A stretch of 64,000 nucleotides of DNA from a bacterium HR33 (lineage in GTDB: Bacteria; Gemmatimonadota; Gemmatimonadetes; Gemmatimonadales; GWC2-71-9). Position 1 is the first letter of the stretch. Every line of letters starts with the position of its first letter. This document shows positions 46,708 to 55,652 of the stretch, piece after piece. The translations under genes and the position numbers were made by a program. Location: the NCBI GenBank assembly GCA_002923375.1, contig BEIJ01000003.1:112001-176000 (forward strand), in the 5' to 3' direction. The notes beneath the pieces are model-generated. The model was given only the letters and a program-made list of their open reading frames with translations, was not told the origin of the DNA and made no database searches.

Positions 46708-47750
46708 AAATCCCTGATTCTAACCTCGCTCTCAGCGACCCCGGCCAGTGTACCCTCCAGACACCGCCTGAAGTCGTCCAAGCCCCCTTCCCACCGGATC
46801 TCCTGGTGGGCTACCAAGACCTTTTCTCTCATCCCGTCTAGATACCCGGCCAGCTTCCAGCTGTCCTTTAACGTGACTACAACGTAATCAAATTGCGGCG
46901 CGATTGCGCATATCCGCCCGGCATCTCTCGAGTTGTAACTGTGATGGTCCCGCCGGGCCATAAGTTCTACCCGCGCTTCGAAACTAGCTAGTTGCGCGCG
47001 AAAACTCACCGGGTCTCCTATCCCGCAGACGGCCAGCACCCGCCTTCCAGCCAATTCTTCAGGGTCGACTGACTGCCCGCCGCCGAGCGGTTCGAGCCGC
47101 GATATGGCCAAACACACTTGCCCCACCCGCTCCGCACCCAGCAGGCCGATCCCCCGCTCCGCCACCAGCGCCGCCTCGCTCGCAGGGGCGCTCCGCCGCG
47201 TGACCACCAGGAAATCGGCACGGCTCAACGCCTTGAACGGCTCCCGCCAGGGACCCGCGGGAACGGTCCAAGGAGCGGCGTGCCTGGACTCGGCGCTGAC
47301 CAGCACCACGTTTAGATCTCTGGCTAGATCGAGCCTCTGAAAACCGTCGTCCAGGATCGCCACCTCCGCCCCCTCCTCCAGGGCCCTAAGTACCCCGGCC
47401 GCGCGATCCGGGCTTTCAACCACTCGAGCCTGCGGGACCAGGATCCGGTGTACCCGAGCTTCATCTCCTCCGTACCCGCGCAAAATCACCCCGGGAGTAA
47501 TCCCCCGAGTTACGCAATAGGACGCTATCCAAGCGCAAAGCGGGGTCTTTCCCGTCCCGCCTACGCTGAGGTTCCCCACCGATATGACCGGAATGCCCGG
47601 CCTCGTTATCGAAATGAGCCCGCTCCGGTACGCCAACAACCGGCCCGCCGCGATCGACCGGTACAGAGCGGACGGACCCAATAACAAAGCCCGGAACAGT
47701 CGCGCCGCGGGGTCTTTGCCGTACCAGAGGTGGTGGACCAGGAGCGACAC
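46704..47750 (-). CDS. lpxK: Tetraacyldisaccharide 4'-kinase
   Basis: 348-residue lipid A 4'-kinase. P-loop [14 protein letters not shown], then [35 protein letters not shown] and RRDHHSY. It phosphorylates the disaccharide at the inner membrane before Kdo transfer. GTG 47750 lies 6 nt after the LPLAT gene. Confidence 0.95.
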   Translation of the reverse strand: MSLLVHHLWYGKDPAARLFRALLLGPSALYRSIAAGRLLAYRSGLISITRPGIPVISVGNLSVGGTGKTPLCAWIASYCVTRGITPGVILRGYGGDEARVHRILVPQARVVESPDRAAGVLRALEEGAEVAILDDGFQRLDLARDLNVVLVSAESRHAAPWTVPAGPWREPFKALSRADFLVVTRRSAPASEAALVAERGIGLLGAERVGQVCLAISRLEPLGGGQSVDPEELAGRRVLAVCGIGDPVSFRAQLASFEARVELMARRDHHSYNSRDAGRICAIAPQFDYVVVTLKDSWKLAGYLDGMREKVLVAHQEIRWEGGLDDFRRCLEGTLAGVAESEVRIRDL

Positions 47751-47756
47751 CGACGC

Positions 47757-48374
47757 TCACCCTCGGGCTAGGGTAACCGCTTCCCTGAGCGCCGCTTCGA
47801 CCAGTCCGACACCGGCGGCCGGATCCGCTCCCTGCGCCGCCAGCCGTACGGGCCGGGAGTAGGCAATCCGGATTCTCGCAAAAGGATAGGGAACCACCAT
47901 CCGGTCCCACGACCCCGCCCGCCAGGCCCCCGACGCCCACGCCGCGACCGCGACTACGAAGGCCCCGGTGCGAAGAGCGGCTAGGACAGCACCGGGCTTG
48001 ACCCGGCAGGCCGGACCCCGGGGCCCGTCCGGTGCCAAGGCCGCCTCACCCCCCTCCTCCAGGACTCTGATCAGTCCCTTTAGCACGCTGGTACCGCCTG
48101 AACTGCTGGAGCCTCGGATCACGTTATAGGCCCACTTCTGAGCGACTTGGGCCAGGTAGCCTCCGTCGCTGCTGCGGCTCACCACTATGGTAGTCGGATA
48201 CCCCCGGTGGAACCAAAGCAGTGGGAGAAGATCCCGGTGCCACAGAACTAAGAGGCGCGGCGCACCCTCTGCCCTCAACGCCGCGAGCCGGTCGGCCCCG
48301 ATCGTCTCGAACTGCCAGGTGCGGCCCAAAAGCTCGAAGAAGCTGGCGCCCAAGCGGCCGGCTGTTCTGGCCAT
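47757..48374 (-). CDS. LPLAT-superfamily acyltransferase (DUF374)
   Basis: 205 residues of the DUF374/LPLAT group. Acyltransferase blocks: the catalytic His in VLWHRDLLPLLW, SRSSDGGYLAQVAQKW and APDGPRGPACRVKPGAVLAA. The family acts on lysophospholipids or late lipid A acylation. Its place between lpxB and lpxK suggests the latter, in place of LpxL/LpxM. It shares 1 nt with lpxB. Confidence 0.85.
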   Translation of the reverse strand: MARTAGRLGASFFELLGRTWQFETIGADRLAALRAEGAPRLLVLWHRDLLPLLWFHRGYPTTIVVSRSSDGGYLAQVAQKWAYNVIRGSSSSGGTSVLKGLIRVLEEGGEAALAPDGPRGPACRVKPGAVLAALRTGAFVVAVAAWASGAWRAGSWDRMVVPYPFARIRIAYSRPVRLAAQGADPAAGVGLVEAALREAVTLARG

Positions 48375-49525
48375 CAGCTGAACGCCGGTTGGGTCTCGGT
48401 GGCGAGCGCGCCGATTTGTTTCAAGGCTATATGTGCCACTCTTGCAGCTACCCCCGGCGTGCCCAGTCGAGGGCGGAGCATAGCGAACGCCTCGAGCTGT
48501 CTCGCCCGCTCAGGCGAACCGGGATCGAGCAGGATCTCCAAGATGCGCTCCAGCGCTTCGGGCCGGGCGCCGGACTGAATAAGCTCCGGGACGATCGCTT
48601 CTTCGAGCACCAAATTCACTAGCCCTATGTAGGGTACCCGTACCACTCTGCGGGCTACCGCGTAGGTGACCGGATGTACTCGCTGCACGACGGCATGGGG
48701 TACTCCGGCAAGGGCGGCCTCCAAAGTTGCAGTGCCGGCCTTGCACAGAGCCGCATCGGCGGCGGCCAGCACTAGGGCGACGTCGTCTCTCCGGACGCAA
48801 AATCCTTCGCTTCCGGGATAACGGTGCTCGCCCAAGCCCGCTACCACCACCTCCGCCCCGGGGTGCCTTCTCCTCAACCGCTGCGCCGCGTCTCTCATTG
48901 CCGGCCAGATGCGCTTTATCTCGGCCGGGCGGCTGCCAGGCAGCAAAGCTATCACCGGGCCCCGGCTGCCTAGTCCTAGCTCCTTGCGCGCCACTTCGCG
49001 GGTCGGCGGTGCGGGGCGATCCAGTAGCGGGTGTCCTACGAACTGCGCCTGGAGCCCCAGGCGTCCCAGCTCTCCCGGCTCGAACGGCAGAATCGACGCG
49101 ATCTTTACCAGAGGCGAGCGCAGGATCTTTGCCCGCCACGATCCCCAGGCCCAAAGCTGAGGAGCTATGTAGTACAACACCGGAATCCCGCGGGCGATCG
49201 CTGCGCGCAACAGGCGGAGGTGGAAGCCCGGATAGTCCACCAAGACGGCGAGGTCGTAGCCCCGCTCCACGAGCCACTTCTCGGCTTCCTTCAAGAGCCT
49301 CCAGTGGGTTGGAACGCTTCCCAGCAGTTCGACCAGTCCCGCCGCCTGGCAGCGATCGATCGTCGCGAACAGCCTCACTCCGCTGGCGGCCATCGCCGGC
49401 CCGCCCATTCCCTCTAGAACGGCTTCCGGGCATGCCTCCCTAAGCGCTTCGGCCAGTGCGGCCGCGTGGATGTCGCCTGACGCTTCTCCGGCCGACAAAT
49501 AAATCCTGGGAGCGGAACTCCTCAT
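48374..49525 (-). CDS. lpxB: Lipid-A-disaccharide synthase
   Basis: 383-residue GT19 enzyme joining UDP-2,3-diacylglucosamine and lipid X. Signatures: YLSAGEASGDIHAAALAEAL, GMGGPAMAASGV, YYIAPQLWAWG, LLPGSRPAEI, and LCKAGTATLEAALAGVPHAV. ATG overlaps lpxA by 4 nt. Confidence 0.96.
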   Translation of the reverse strand: MRSSAPRIYLSAGEASGDIHAAALAEALREACPEAVLEGMGGPAMAASGVRLFATIDRCQAAGLVELLGSVPTHWRLLKEAEKWLVERGYDLAVLVDYPGFHLRLLRAAIARGIPVLYYIAPQLWAWGSWRAKILRSPLVKIASILPFEPGELGRLGLQAQFVGHPLLDRPAPPTREVARKELGLGSRGPVIALLPGSRPAEIKRIWPAMRDAAQRLRRRHPGAEVVVAGLGEHRYPGSEGFCVRRDDVALVLAAADAALCKAGTATLEAALAGVPHAVVQRVHPVTYAVARRVVRVPYIGLVNLVLEEAIVPELIQSGARPEALERILEILLDPGSPERARQLEAFAMLRPRLGTPGVAARVAHIALKQIGALATETQPAFS

Positions 49526-50298
49526 GCGGGAATGCCCCTCCGGGACTGTTCCACGAACTCGATCAGACGCCGGACCTCCGGAAGGTCTCCGTATTCTTCT
49601 CGCACCCGTTCCATCGCCTCCGAAAGGCGCAGTTTCGAGTTGAAAAGCAGCCGCCAGGCCCGCTTGAGGCAGAAGCGCCTTGCCGGATCGAAGCCCGCCC
49701 GCGCTAGGCCCAGCGAGTTGATACCGTAAAGCTTCAGGGGATTGCCGGCCGCTTTGGTGTAGGGCGGAACATCCTGCACCACCCGGGAGCCGCCGCCTAT
49801 GAAAGCATGGGTGCCGATGCGTACGAACTGATGTACCGCGCTGGAGCCTCCGATGGTGACCGAAGCTTCAAGGTGCACGTGCCCGCCGAGCTGCACGGCG
49901 TTCGCCAAAACTACGTCGTCTTCCAGAACGCAGTCGTGACCTACGTGTGAATATGCCATTAGATAGCAGCGCCGGCCTACGCTGGTGCACCCGCCGGCTC
50001 CGGTGCCCCGGTGCAGCGTGGCGTACTCCCGTATGACGGTCCGGTCTCCCACCACGAGCCGGGTGGGTTCTCCGCGGTACTTGAAGTCCTGCGGCTCGCT
50101 ACCGAGCACCGCTCCCACCCCCACATCGCATTCCTTCCCGATCACCGTGTCCTGAGCAATGGTGGCGCGTGGTTGCACGCGCGTACCGTCGCCGACGATC
50201 ACCCTGGGGCCGATGATGACATAGGCCCCGATCTCTACGCCGGTCCCGAGCGTTGCTGTAGGGTCAATCGAAGCCGTGGGATGAATTGTGACGCTCAA
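49522..50298 (-). CDS. lpxA: UDP-GlcNAc O-acyltransferase
   Basis: 258-residue left-handed beta-helix enzyme, first step of lipid A. Hexapeptide repeats from residue 6 on (IHPTASIDPTATLGTGVEIG), catalytic His121 in YSHVGHDCVLEDD, and a C-terminal helical domain. ATG 50298 overlaps lpxC-fabZ by 4 nt. Confidence 0.96.
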   Translation of the reverse strand: MSVTIHPTASIDPTATLGTGVEIGAYVIIGPRVIVGDGTRVQPRATIAQDTVIGKECDVGVGAVLGSEPQDFKYRGEPTRLVVGDRTVIREYATLHRGTGAGGCTSVGRRCYLMAYSHVGHDCVLEDDVVLANAVQLGGHVHLEASVTIGGSSAVHQFVRIGTHAFIGGGSRVVQDVPPYTKAAGNPLKLYGINSLGLARAGFDPARRFCLKRAWRLLFNSKLRLSEAMERVREEYGDLPEVRRLIEFVEQSRRGIPA

Positions 50299-51572
50299 CG
50301 ATCGACCACGCGGGCCATCAGGTCCGCCTCCGCCACCACCTGACCGTCAACGTAACCGACTCCTCTCATTTTGCACGTCTTGCCCCTGAATTGAACCATC
50401 TCGAGCTCGAATCTTATTTGGTCCCCGGGGACTACCGGCTTGCGAAACTTGGCGTTGTCGATGGACATGAAGTAAACGACCTTGTTCTGCGGATCGTCCA
50501 CTTGCCCGAGCAGCAGCAACCCGCCGACCTGCGCCATCGCCTCGATGATCAAAACGCCCGGCATTATGGGATGGCCGGGGAAGTGGCCTTCGAAGAACGG
50601 CTCGTTGATGGTCACGTTCTTGATCCCCACGATGCGCTTTCCCTGGTCTATCTCCACCACGCGGTCCACCAGCAGCATAGGCTGGCGGTGGGGGATCACT
50701 CCCAGGATCTGTTCGATCCCCATGACCGGGACGTTGGGGGATGCGGCGCGCTTGATCGCTTTTATCAAAGCGGCGTTACCCCGATGAGAGGGCTTGAACG
50801 CCACGATCTCGGCCTCCAAACGCCCGCCCAGCAGACATAGATCTCCCAGCAGGTCCACAGCCTTGTGGCGGGCAAACTCGTCGGGCCAGCGAAGTTCCGT
50901 ATTGGCTACGCCGGATGCCGTCAGAAGTATTCCGCTTTCGGGCCCAGCTCCCAAAGCCAAGCCCCGGCTTTTGAGCTCCTCCAGTTCCTCCGCAAAGCCG
51001 AAGGTTCGCGCTCCCGCGAGTTGAACGCCGAACCCATCCGGCGTCACGTCGAAGCAACCCGACTGTCTCCCTATGGCCGGGTGGGGCCACTCCACCGTCA
51101 CGGTGACGCGAAGCCCTCTGCCGGGAGCGACCAGATAGTAGGAATCTCCTTCACGCACCGCAGCGGGAGCTCCGATTCTAAAGTACGCAGGGACTCCTTC
51201 GACTTCCTTGGGCTCGGCCGATAGAAGCGCCCGGTAATAGGGCTCCGCGCTGCCGTCCAAAATCGGCGGCTCTGGACCGTCTAGCTCGATGGTCACATCG
51301 TCTATCTGAAGCGCGTAAACCGCCGCCAGCACATGCTCTACCGTACTGATCCTGGCATCCCCCTTGGCCAGGACGGTTCTGCGATCCGCCGCCTCCAGAT
51401 ACTCAACCTTCGCCGGTACTTCCGGGCGGCCTTCGAGATCGGTTCGCCGGAAGACGACTCCCTGCCCTGGGTCTCCCGGACGGAAGGTGAGGGTAACCCG
51501 TGCTCCTGTGTGTATTCCGGTACCGCTTACCGAGGCCGTCTTGGCGATCGAGCGCCTAGCTTGTTGGTTCAT
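50295..51572 (-). CDS. lpxC/fabZ: Bifunctional LpxC deacetylase / FabZ dehydratase
   Basis: 425-residue fusion. Residues 1-275 are LpxC, the zinc deacetylase committing lipid A synthesis: His80 in ISTVEHVLA, His236 and Asp240 in DEFARHKAVDLLGD, His263 in SHRGN. Residues about 285-425 are FabZ, 3-hydroxyacyl-ACP dehydratase: His330 in FFEGHFPGHPIMPG and Glu344 in LIIEAMAQ, 14 residues apart as in E. coli. Such fusions are known in Bacteroidota-type lineages. It overlaps lpxD by 17 nt. Confidence 0.96.
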   Translation of the reverse strand: MNQQARRSIAKTASVSGTGIHTGARVTLTFRPGDPGQGVVFRRTDLEGRPEVPAKVEYLEAADRRTVLAKGDARISTVEHVLAAVYALQIDDVTIELDGPEPPILDGSAEPYYRALLSAEPKEVEGVPAYFRIGAPAAVREGDSYYLVAPGRGLRVTVTVEWPHPAIGRQSGCFDVTPDGFGVQLAGARTFGFAEELEELKSRGLALGAGPESGILLTASGVANTELRWPDEFARHKAVDLLGDLCLLGGRLEAEIVAFKPSHRGNAALIKAIKRAASPNVPVMGIEQILGVIPHRQPMLLVDRVVEIDQGKRIVGIKNVTINEPFFEGHFPGHPIMPGVLIIEAMAQVGGLLLLGQVDDPQNKVVYFMSIDNAKFRKPVVPGDQIRFELEMVQFRGKTCKMRGVGYVDGQVVAEADLMARVVDR

Positions 51573-52599
51573 GAAATTGCTCGCTTACCAATCGTTCCAG
51601 TTGGTCCACCATGCGACTCAGGCGGCGCAGCGCCGCCGTCTGGCGCAACACCTCTCGGTGCGGGCGCGCGGGATAGCCCGACACCGTGAGACCCGCCTCT
51701 ACATTTCCGATCACTCCCGCCTGCGCTGCAACCCTGGCCTGCCGGCCCACGGTCAGGTGATCGGCGAGGCCAGCTTGGCCTGCGAGGATTACCTCGTCTT
51801 CCACTACCGTGCTTCCGGCGATGCCCACTTGGGCCATGATCAGGCACCGCTCCCCTACGCGAACATTGTGCGCGATGTGGACTAGATTGTCTATCTTGGT
51901 CCCCTTCCCTATCGAGGTCGAACCGAGGCTTCCGCGATCGATCGTGCTGTTAGCGCCGATCTCCACTCCGTCGGCGATGTGACATGCGCCGCGGTGGAAA
52001 ACTCTTTGGTGGCCCGTCTCGGTTCGGAAGAATCCAAATCCCGGGGTACCGATCCGCGCACCCGGGCCCACCTTGACCTCGTTCCCTAGCGTTACCTCAG
52101 AGGCGATCAAAGCGCAGGCGCCTATCTCGCAGCGATCTCCCATCGTCACTCCGTCTTCCACTACGGCGTAGGGTCCGATCCTGCAATCGCGACCTAGGGT
52201 CACGTTGCGGCCTAGGACCGCGCCCGCGCCGATAGCGATTCGCCCTTGCCAGGTCGTCCCCTGGCCGATTCTGGCTCCGGGTGCGATCCCCCACGACGGT
52301 TCCGGCTCGGGACACAAAAGCTTCCCGACTCTTTGAATAGCCTCGTAGGGGTTGTCCACCAGTATGCGGGTTTTGGGTCCGGGATGAACGTCCTTGAACT
52401 CGGGTGTGGTCACCACCGCCCCCGCCCGCGAGCGCTGGAAACAGGACAGGTACCTGGATGACGCCAGGAGGGATAGACTTTCGGGCGTGGCCTCCTCGAG
52501 GGATCTAATGTCCCCCAAGAGCACCCCGCCCGGCCCTACCAGCTCGCCACCTAGCAGTTCAGCGACTTGGGCCGCGCTGAGCGTACGGGCGGCCGGCAC
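51556..52599 (-). CDS. lpxD: UDP-3-O-acylglucosamine N-acyltransferase
   Basis: 347-residue LpxD. An N-terminal uridine-binding domain (GPGGVLLGDIRSLEEATPESLSLL) is followed by left-handed beta-helix repeats. Catalytic His region IDNLVHIAHNVRVGERCLIMAQVGIAGS, and FFRTETGHQRVFH substrate loop. GTG 52599 lies 10 nt after skp. N-acylates UDP-3-O-acyl-GlcN, the step after LpxC. Confidence 0.95.
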   Translation of the reverse strand: MPAARTLSAAQVAELLGGELVGPGGVLLGDIRSLEEATPESLSLLASSRYLSCFQRSRAGAVVTTPEFKDVHPGPKTRILVDNPYEAIQRVGKLLCPEPEPSWGIAPGARIGQGTTWQGRIAIGAGAVLGRNVTLGRDCRIGPYAVVEDGVTMGDRCEIGACALIASEVTLGNEVKVGPGARIGTPGFGFFRTETGHQRVFHRGACHIADGVEIGANSTIDRGSLGSTSIGKGTKIDNLVHIAHNVRVGERCLIMAQVGIAGSTVVEDEVILAGQAGLADHLTVGRQARVAAQAGVIGNVEAGLTVSGYPARPHREVLRQTAALRRLSRMVDQLERLVSEQFHEPTS

Positions 52600-52609
52600 T
52601 GCGGTCGAT

Positions 52610-53158
52610 TTACTGGCTTTGGCGAAGCCGTTGTATAACGGTTGCCGTAAGGTCCAGCGATCGGTCGGCGGCGATGATGCCGTTACCGGGAGCGGCGACG
52701 TCGAAAATGATCGCCAGGTTGCGCTCCGCCCTCAGGCCCTCGATCACCGCCTTTACCCGCTCCTCCAGCGGCGCCACCAACTCTCGTTCCCGCTCGTTGG
52801 CTCGCTCGGTAAGCTCCCGCGTCCGCTGGTCCAGTTGCTGCTGCAGTTCGCGGATCTCCTGTTCCCTCGCCTGCCGGTCGGACTGGGACAGCCCGATAGC
52901 GCGCTGATTGTACGCCCGAATCGTGGAGTCCAGCTGCTGGCGCAGGCGGTCGAGTTCCTGCTGGTAGCTCTGTACCTCCCGGGTATAAATCGACTCCGCT
53001 TGGTGGTATCCCGGGGTCTGCTGGAGTATCAGTTGCGAATTCACGTAGGCTACCCTGACGGCGGGTTGCTGCACCTGTTCCGTCCCGCTAACCATAGGGG
53101 CGGCGGCAACCGTGGCTAACAACGCCAGGGCTAGTAGCGGCAAGGCCCAACGGCTCAT
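52610..53158 (-). CDS. skp: Skp/OmpH-family periplasmic chaperone
   Basis: 182 residues. Signal peptide (WALPLLALALLATVAAAP), then the OmpH start VRVAYVNSQLILQQTPGYHQA, a long coiled coil of about 90 residues (the tentacle), and the C-terminal LAIIFDVAAPGNGIIAADRSLDLTATVIQRL. It holds unfolded outer-membrane proteins for BamA, encoded just upstream. A GGGGAG Shine-Dalgarno precedes the ATG. Confidence 0.93.
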   Translation of the reverse strand: MSRWALPLLALALLATVAAAPMVSGTEQVQQPAVRVAYVNSQLILQQTPGYHQAESIYTREVQSYQQELDRLRQQLDSTIRAYNQRAIGLSQSDRQAREQEIRELQQQLDQRTRELTERANERERELVAPLEERVKAVIEGLRAERNLAIIFDVAAPGNGIIAADRSLDLTATVIQRLRQSQ

Positions 53159-53177
53159 AGCTATCTCCCCAATGCTA

Positions 53178-53207
53178 AGTAAAGGTCCTCAGCCAAAGCG
53201 ATTCCAA
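53178..53207 (-). promoter_or_regulatory. Possible internal promoter before skp
   Basis: Minus-strand TTGGAA (53207-53202), 18 bp, TTTACT (53183-53178), in the only gap over 100 bp within the bamA-lpx run (53159-53259). A GAGCC/GGCTC hairpin (53246-53259) lies just after the bamA stop. It could separate skp-lpx expression from clpC-bamA. Weak match. Confidence 0.28.
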
Positions 53208-53259
53208 CGACGAAATTTAAACTGCGGCCCGGAGTTCTGCCCACCGAGCCGGACGGCTC

Positions 53260-55650
53260 CTAGAACAGGTTGCCCAGCTTGAAGTGGAACTTCCAGCCCG
53301 GCTTGGGGTTGCCCGCTTCGTCGGTGCGGTCGAAACCGTAGGCGTAATCCAGGCCGATGGGGCCGAGGGGCGAGATGACATTAACTCCTATTCCGGCGCC
53401 GCGGAAAAGTTTGGTGGGGTTCATCTGTCTCGGCGAAGCCCACACGTTGCCGGCGTCCAGGAACACATTGACGTAGAACGCCTGGCTGATCCGCAGGCCA
53501 AGTTCGGTGGTGGTAGCGAAGTACGCCTTGCCCCACGCATCCGGTCCCCGGGCTATTGAGCTTCGGGCGCCCGGGTCAAAGCCGCTGGGTGTGATCGAGA
53601 ACTCTTCGTAGCCTCGCAGCGGCACGCCGAACTGGGTTCCCCCCATGGTGAACAGTTGCCGGAAGTGGGGGCCGGCGTCTCCGAATACCGCTCCCGCCTT
53701 GCTCGTGAGTCCTACGACGAGTTTCAGCGGGCTGCTGGTCACGCTGCCGCCGAATTGAGCCAGCGTAGCGTACCAGCGCCCCTCGAAAGTTGCCCGCTGG
53801 AAGTTGCCGCTTCCTCCCAAGGGCCCGCCCCCCTGGGCCACTTGGAACTGGTGCATCACGCCCGAACTGGCGAACGGGAGGTCGATTCTGGTATCCCGGA
53901 GCAGGCTCAGGCCAAGACTGGAAAGCACACAGTTGCGGCAGCCGAAGACCGGCTGGAGGTTCTCGGTCAGATCGTACTGGTTTTGCTCCAGCACGTAGGA
54001 GGTGAACAATCGAGTGTAGCGGGATCCGAAAAGGGGCTGGCCCAACTGCAAAGTGATGCCCCGAGTCCGAATCCTACCGAGATTGCCCACCTGGTAGCGG
54101 AGGAAGGAGTTGTGAAGACTCACGGTCCCGCTGCGCAGGCTGCCCCACAAAGCGGGGTCGGTGTAGGAAACATTGAAGTCGTTGATGTACCGGCCGAACT
54201 GCCACTGCAGGCGGATCTGCTTGCCCTTGCCGAACAGGTTGTTCTCCTCCAGGCCGATGAACCCGCCGATCCCGGTACCCTGCCCCAGGGAGGCTCCGAA
54301 GTTGATGTTCCCGGTGCGCCGCTCCCGGACCTCGAAGATGACGTTCACGTCCCCTTGCTCGTTGGCCGGCTCGTAGGTGGGCGGCGGGAGGGGCTGCTCA
54401 AAATACCCCAGGTTCGAGATGTTCTGATAGGAACGTATCAGGGCTTCCTGGCGGAAAACGTCTCCCGGCACCATAACGATCGCCCTGCGGATCACGTCTT
54501 CGTGGGTTATGGTGTTGCCCTTTATGATGATCTTGTTCACTATTGCCGGCGAGCCTTCGGCGATCTGCCAGCGCAGGTCCACCCAATGCGTGCCGTCCGG
54601 GTCGGTTCGCCGAGTTACCACGGGACGGACATCGGCGTAGATGTAGCCGTTGTTGTAGTACAGCGTCCGGACGTTTTGCGTAGCCTCCTCCCATTTCTGC
54701 TGGTCGAACACCGGGGATCCGCGGGAACCTCCCAGGCCGAGGAAACCTCCGCTGACGCTGTCGGCGAACGGATAGTACTGTTCCAGCAACTGAGTTGAAA
54801 ACTGCCGGTTGCCCACGATCTCGAAGCTGCCCACCCGATATACGGGGCCCTCTTCCACGGTAAGGTGCAGCGCCGCCTTGCCCGTTCCGGGGTACACGAT
54901 CAGCGTGTCTTTCAGGACCTGGAAGTCGGCCAGCCCTCTGCGCCCGTAAAAACTCGGCAACCGCTCCCTAAGATCGCGGTCTAGCTCCTCTTCCTTGTAC
55001 TCCCCTTTCTGGAACCAGAAAAACCCCTCGGGGCCGGTCTTCATGGCGTCCACGATCTGCTCGTCGCTGAACCGGCTGTTTCCTTCTACCGTCACCTGAG
55101 CTATGGCGACCCGGGAGCCTTCGTCCACTTCAAAGAGCAACCGCAAGGTGCCGTTGGGCTGGGGTAGCTCGCGCATCCGCACCGACGCCAAGGGGAAACC
55201 GCGATGCTGGTAGATGGAGTCGATGGTGGCTCGAGCCCGGGCCGCGGCAGCGGGATCGTAGGGTTGCTGTTCGTAAAGCCTCAATCGGCTCCGCAGGGTG
55301 GCGACCGGTACCTGTTCCGCTCCCCGAATGCTGAAACCGGCGAGAATCGGCCGTTCCACCAGCTCGAAACGCAGCACTTCGCGCCCATTCACCGTGCCCT
55401 GGTAAACGCTCACGTCTTCGTACTGGCCCGTGGCGTACAAGGTCTGGATGGCGCGCTGCACGTCCCGGAAAGAGATCGGCCGCCCGGTGGGGATATCGAT
55501 CAGTGCAACCACCGTGGTCCGGGGGACGCGGTTGGCCCCCACCACGTCGATACTGTCTATGACCGTGGTTTCCTCGGGCCGACCCTGCCCTTCAAGGGGG
55601 GTTGCCGCCAAGGCGAGTGCCAGGCCCAGGGCCCCTCGCCCCAGACGCAT
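53260..55650 (-). CDS. bamA: Outer-membrane assembly factor BamA
   Basis: 796-residue Omp85 protein. Signal peptide (GALGLALALAATPLEG), five POTRA domains (first TVIDSIDVVGANRVPRTTVV; later YRVGSFEIVGNRQFSTQ and VNKIIIKGNTITHEDVI), then the beta-barrel, with the C-terminal motif ending in GNLF. It inserts outer-membrane proteins. Two nt separate it from the clpC stop. Confidence 0.95.
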   Translation of the reverse strand: MRLGRGALGLALALAATPLEGQGRPEETTVIDSIDVVGANRVPRTTVVALIDIPTGRPISFRDVQRAIQTLYATGQYEDVSVYQGTVNGREVLRFELVERPILAGFSIRGAEQVPVATLRSRLRLYEQQPYDPAAAARARATIDSIYQHRGFPLASVRMRELPQPNGTLRLLFEVDEGSRVAIAQVTVEGNSRFSDEQIVDAMKTGPEGFFWFQKGEYKEEELDRDLRERLPSFYGRRGLADFQVLKDTLIVYPGTGKAALHLTVEEGPVYRVGSFEIVGNRQFSTQLLEQYYPFADSVSGGFLGLGGSRGSPVFDQQKWEEATQNVRTLYYNNGYIYADVRPVVTRRTDPDGTHWVDLRWQIAEGSPAIVNKIIIKGNTITHEDVIRRAIVMVPGDVFRQEALIRSYQNISNLGYFEQPLPPPTYEPANEQGDVNVIFEVRERRTGNINFGASLGQGTGIGGFIGLEENNLFGKGKQIRLQWQFGRYINDFNVSYTDPALWGSLRSGTVSLHNSFLRYQVGNLGRIRTRGITLQLGQPLFGSRYTRLFTSYVLEQNQYDLTENLQPVFGCRNCVLSSLGLSLLRDTRIDLPFASSGVMHQFQVAQGGGPLGGSGNFQRATFEGRWYATLAQFGGSVTSSPLKLVVGLTSKAGAVFGDAGPHFRQLFTMGGTQFGVPLRGYEEFSITPSGFDPGARSSIARGPDAWGKAYFATTTELGLRISQAFYVNVFLDAGNVWASPRQMNPTKLFRGAGIGVNVISPLGPIGLDYAYGFDRTDEAGNPKPGWKFHFKLGNLF

Positions 55651-55652
55651 GG

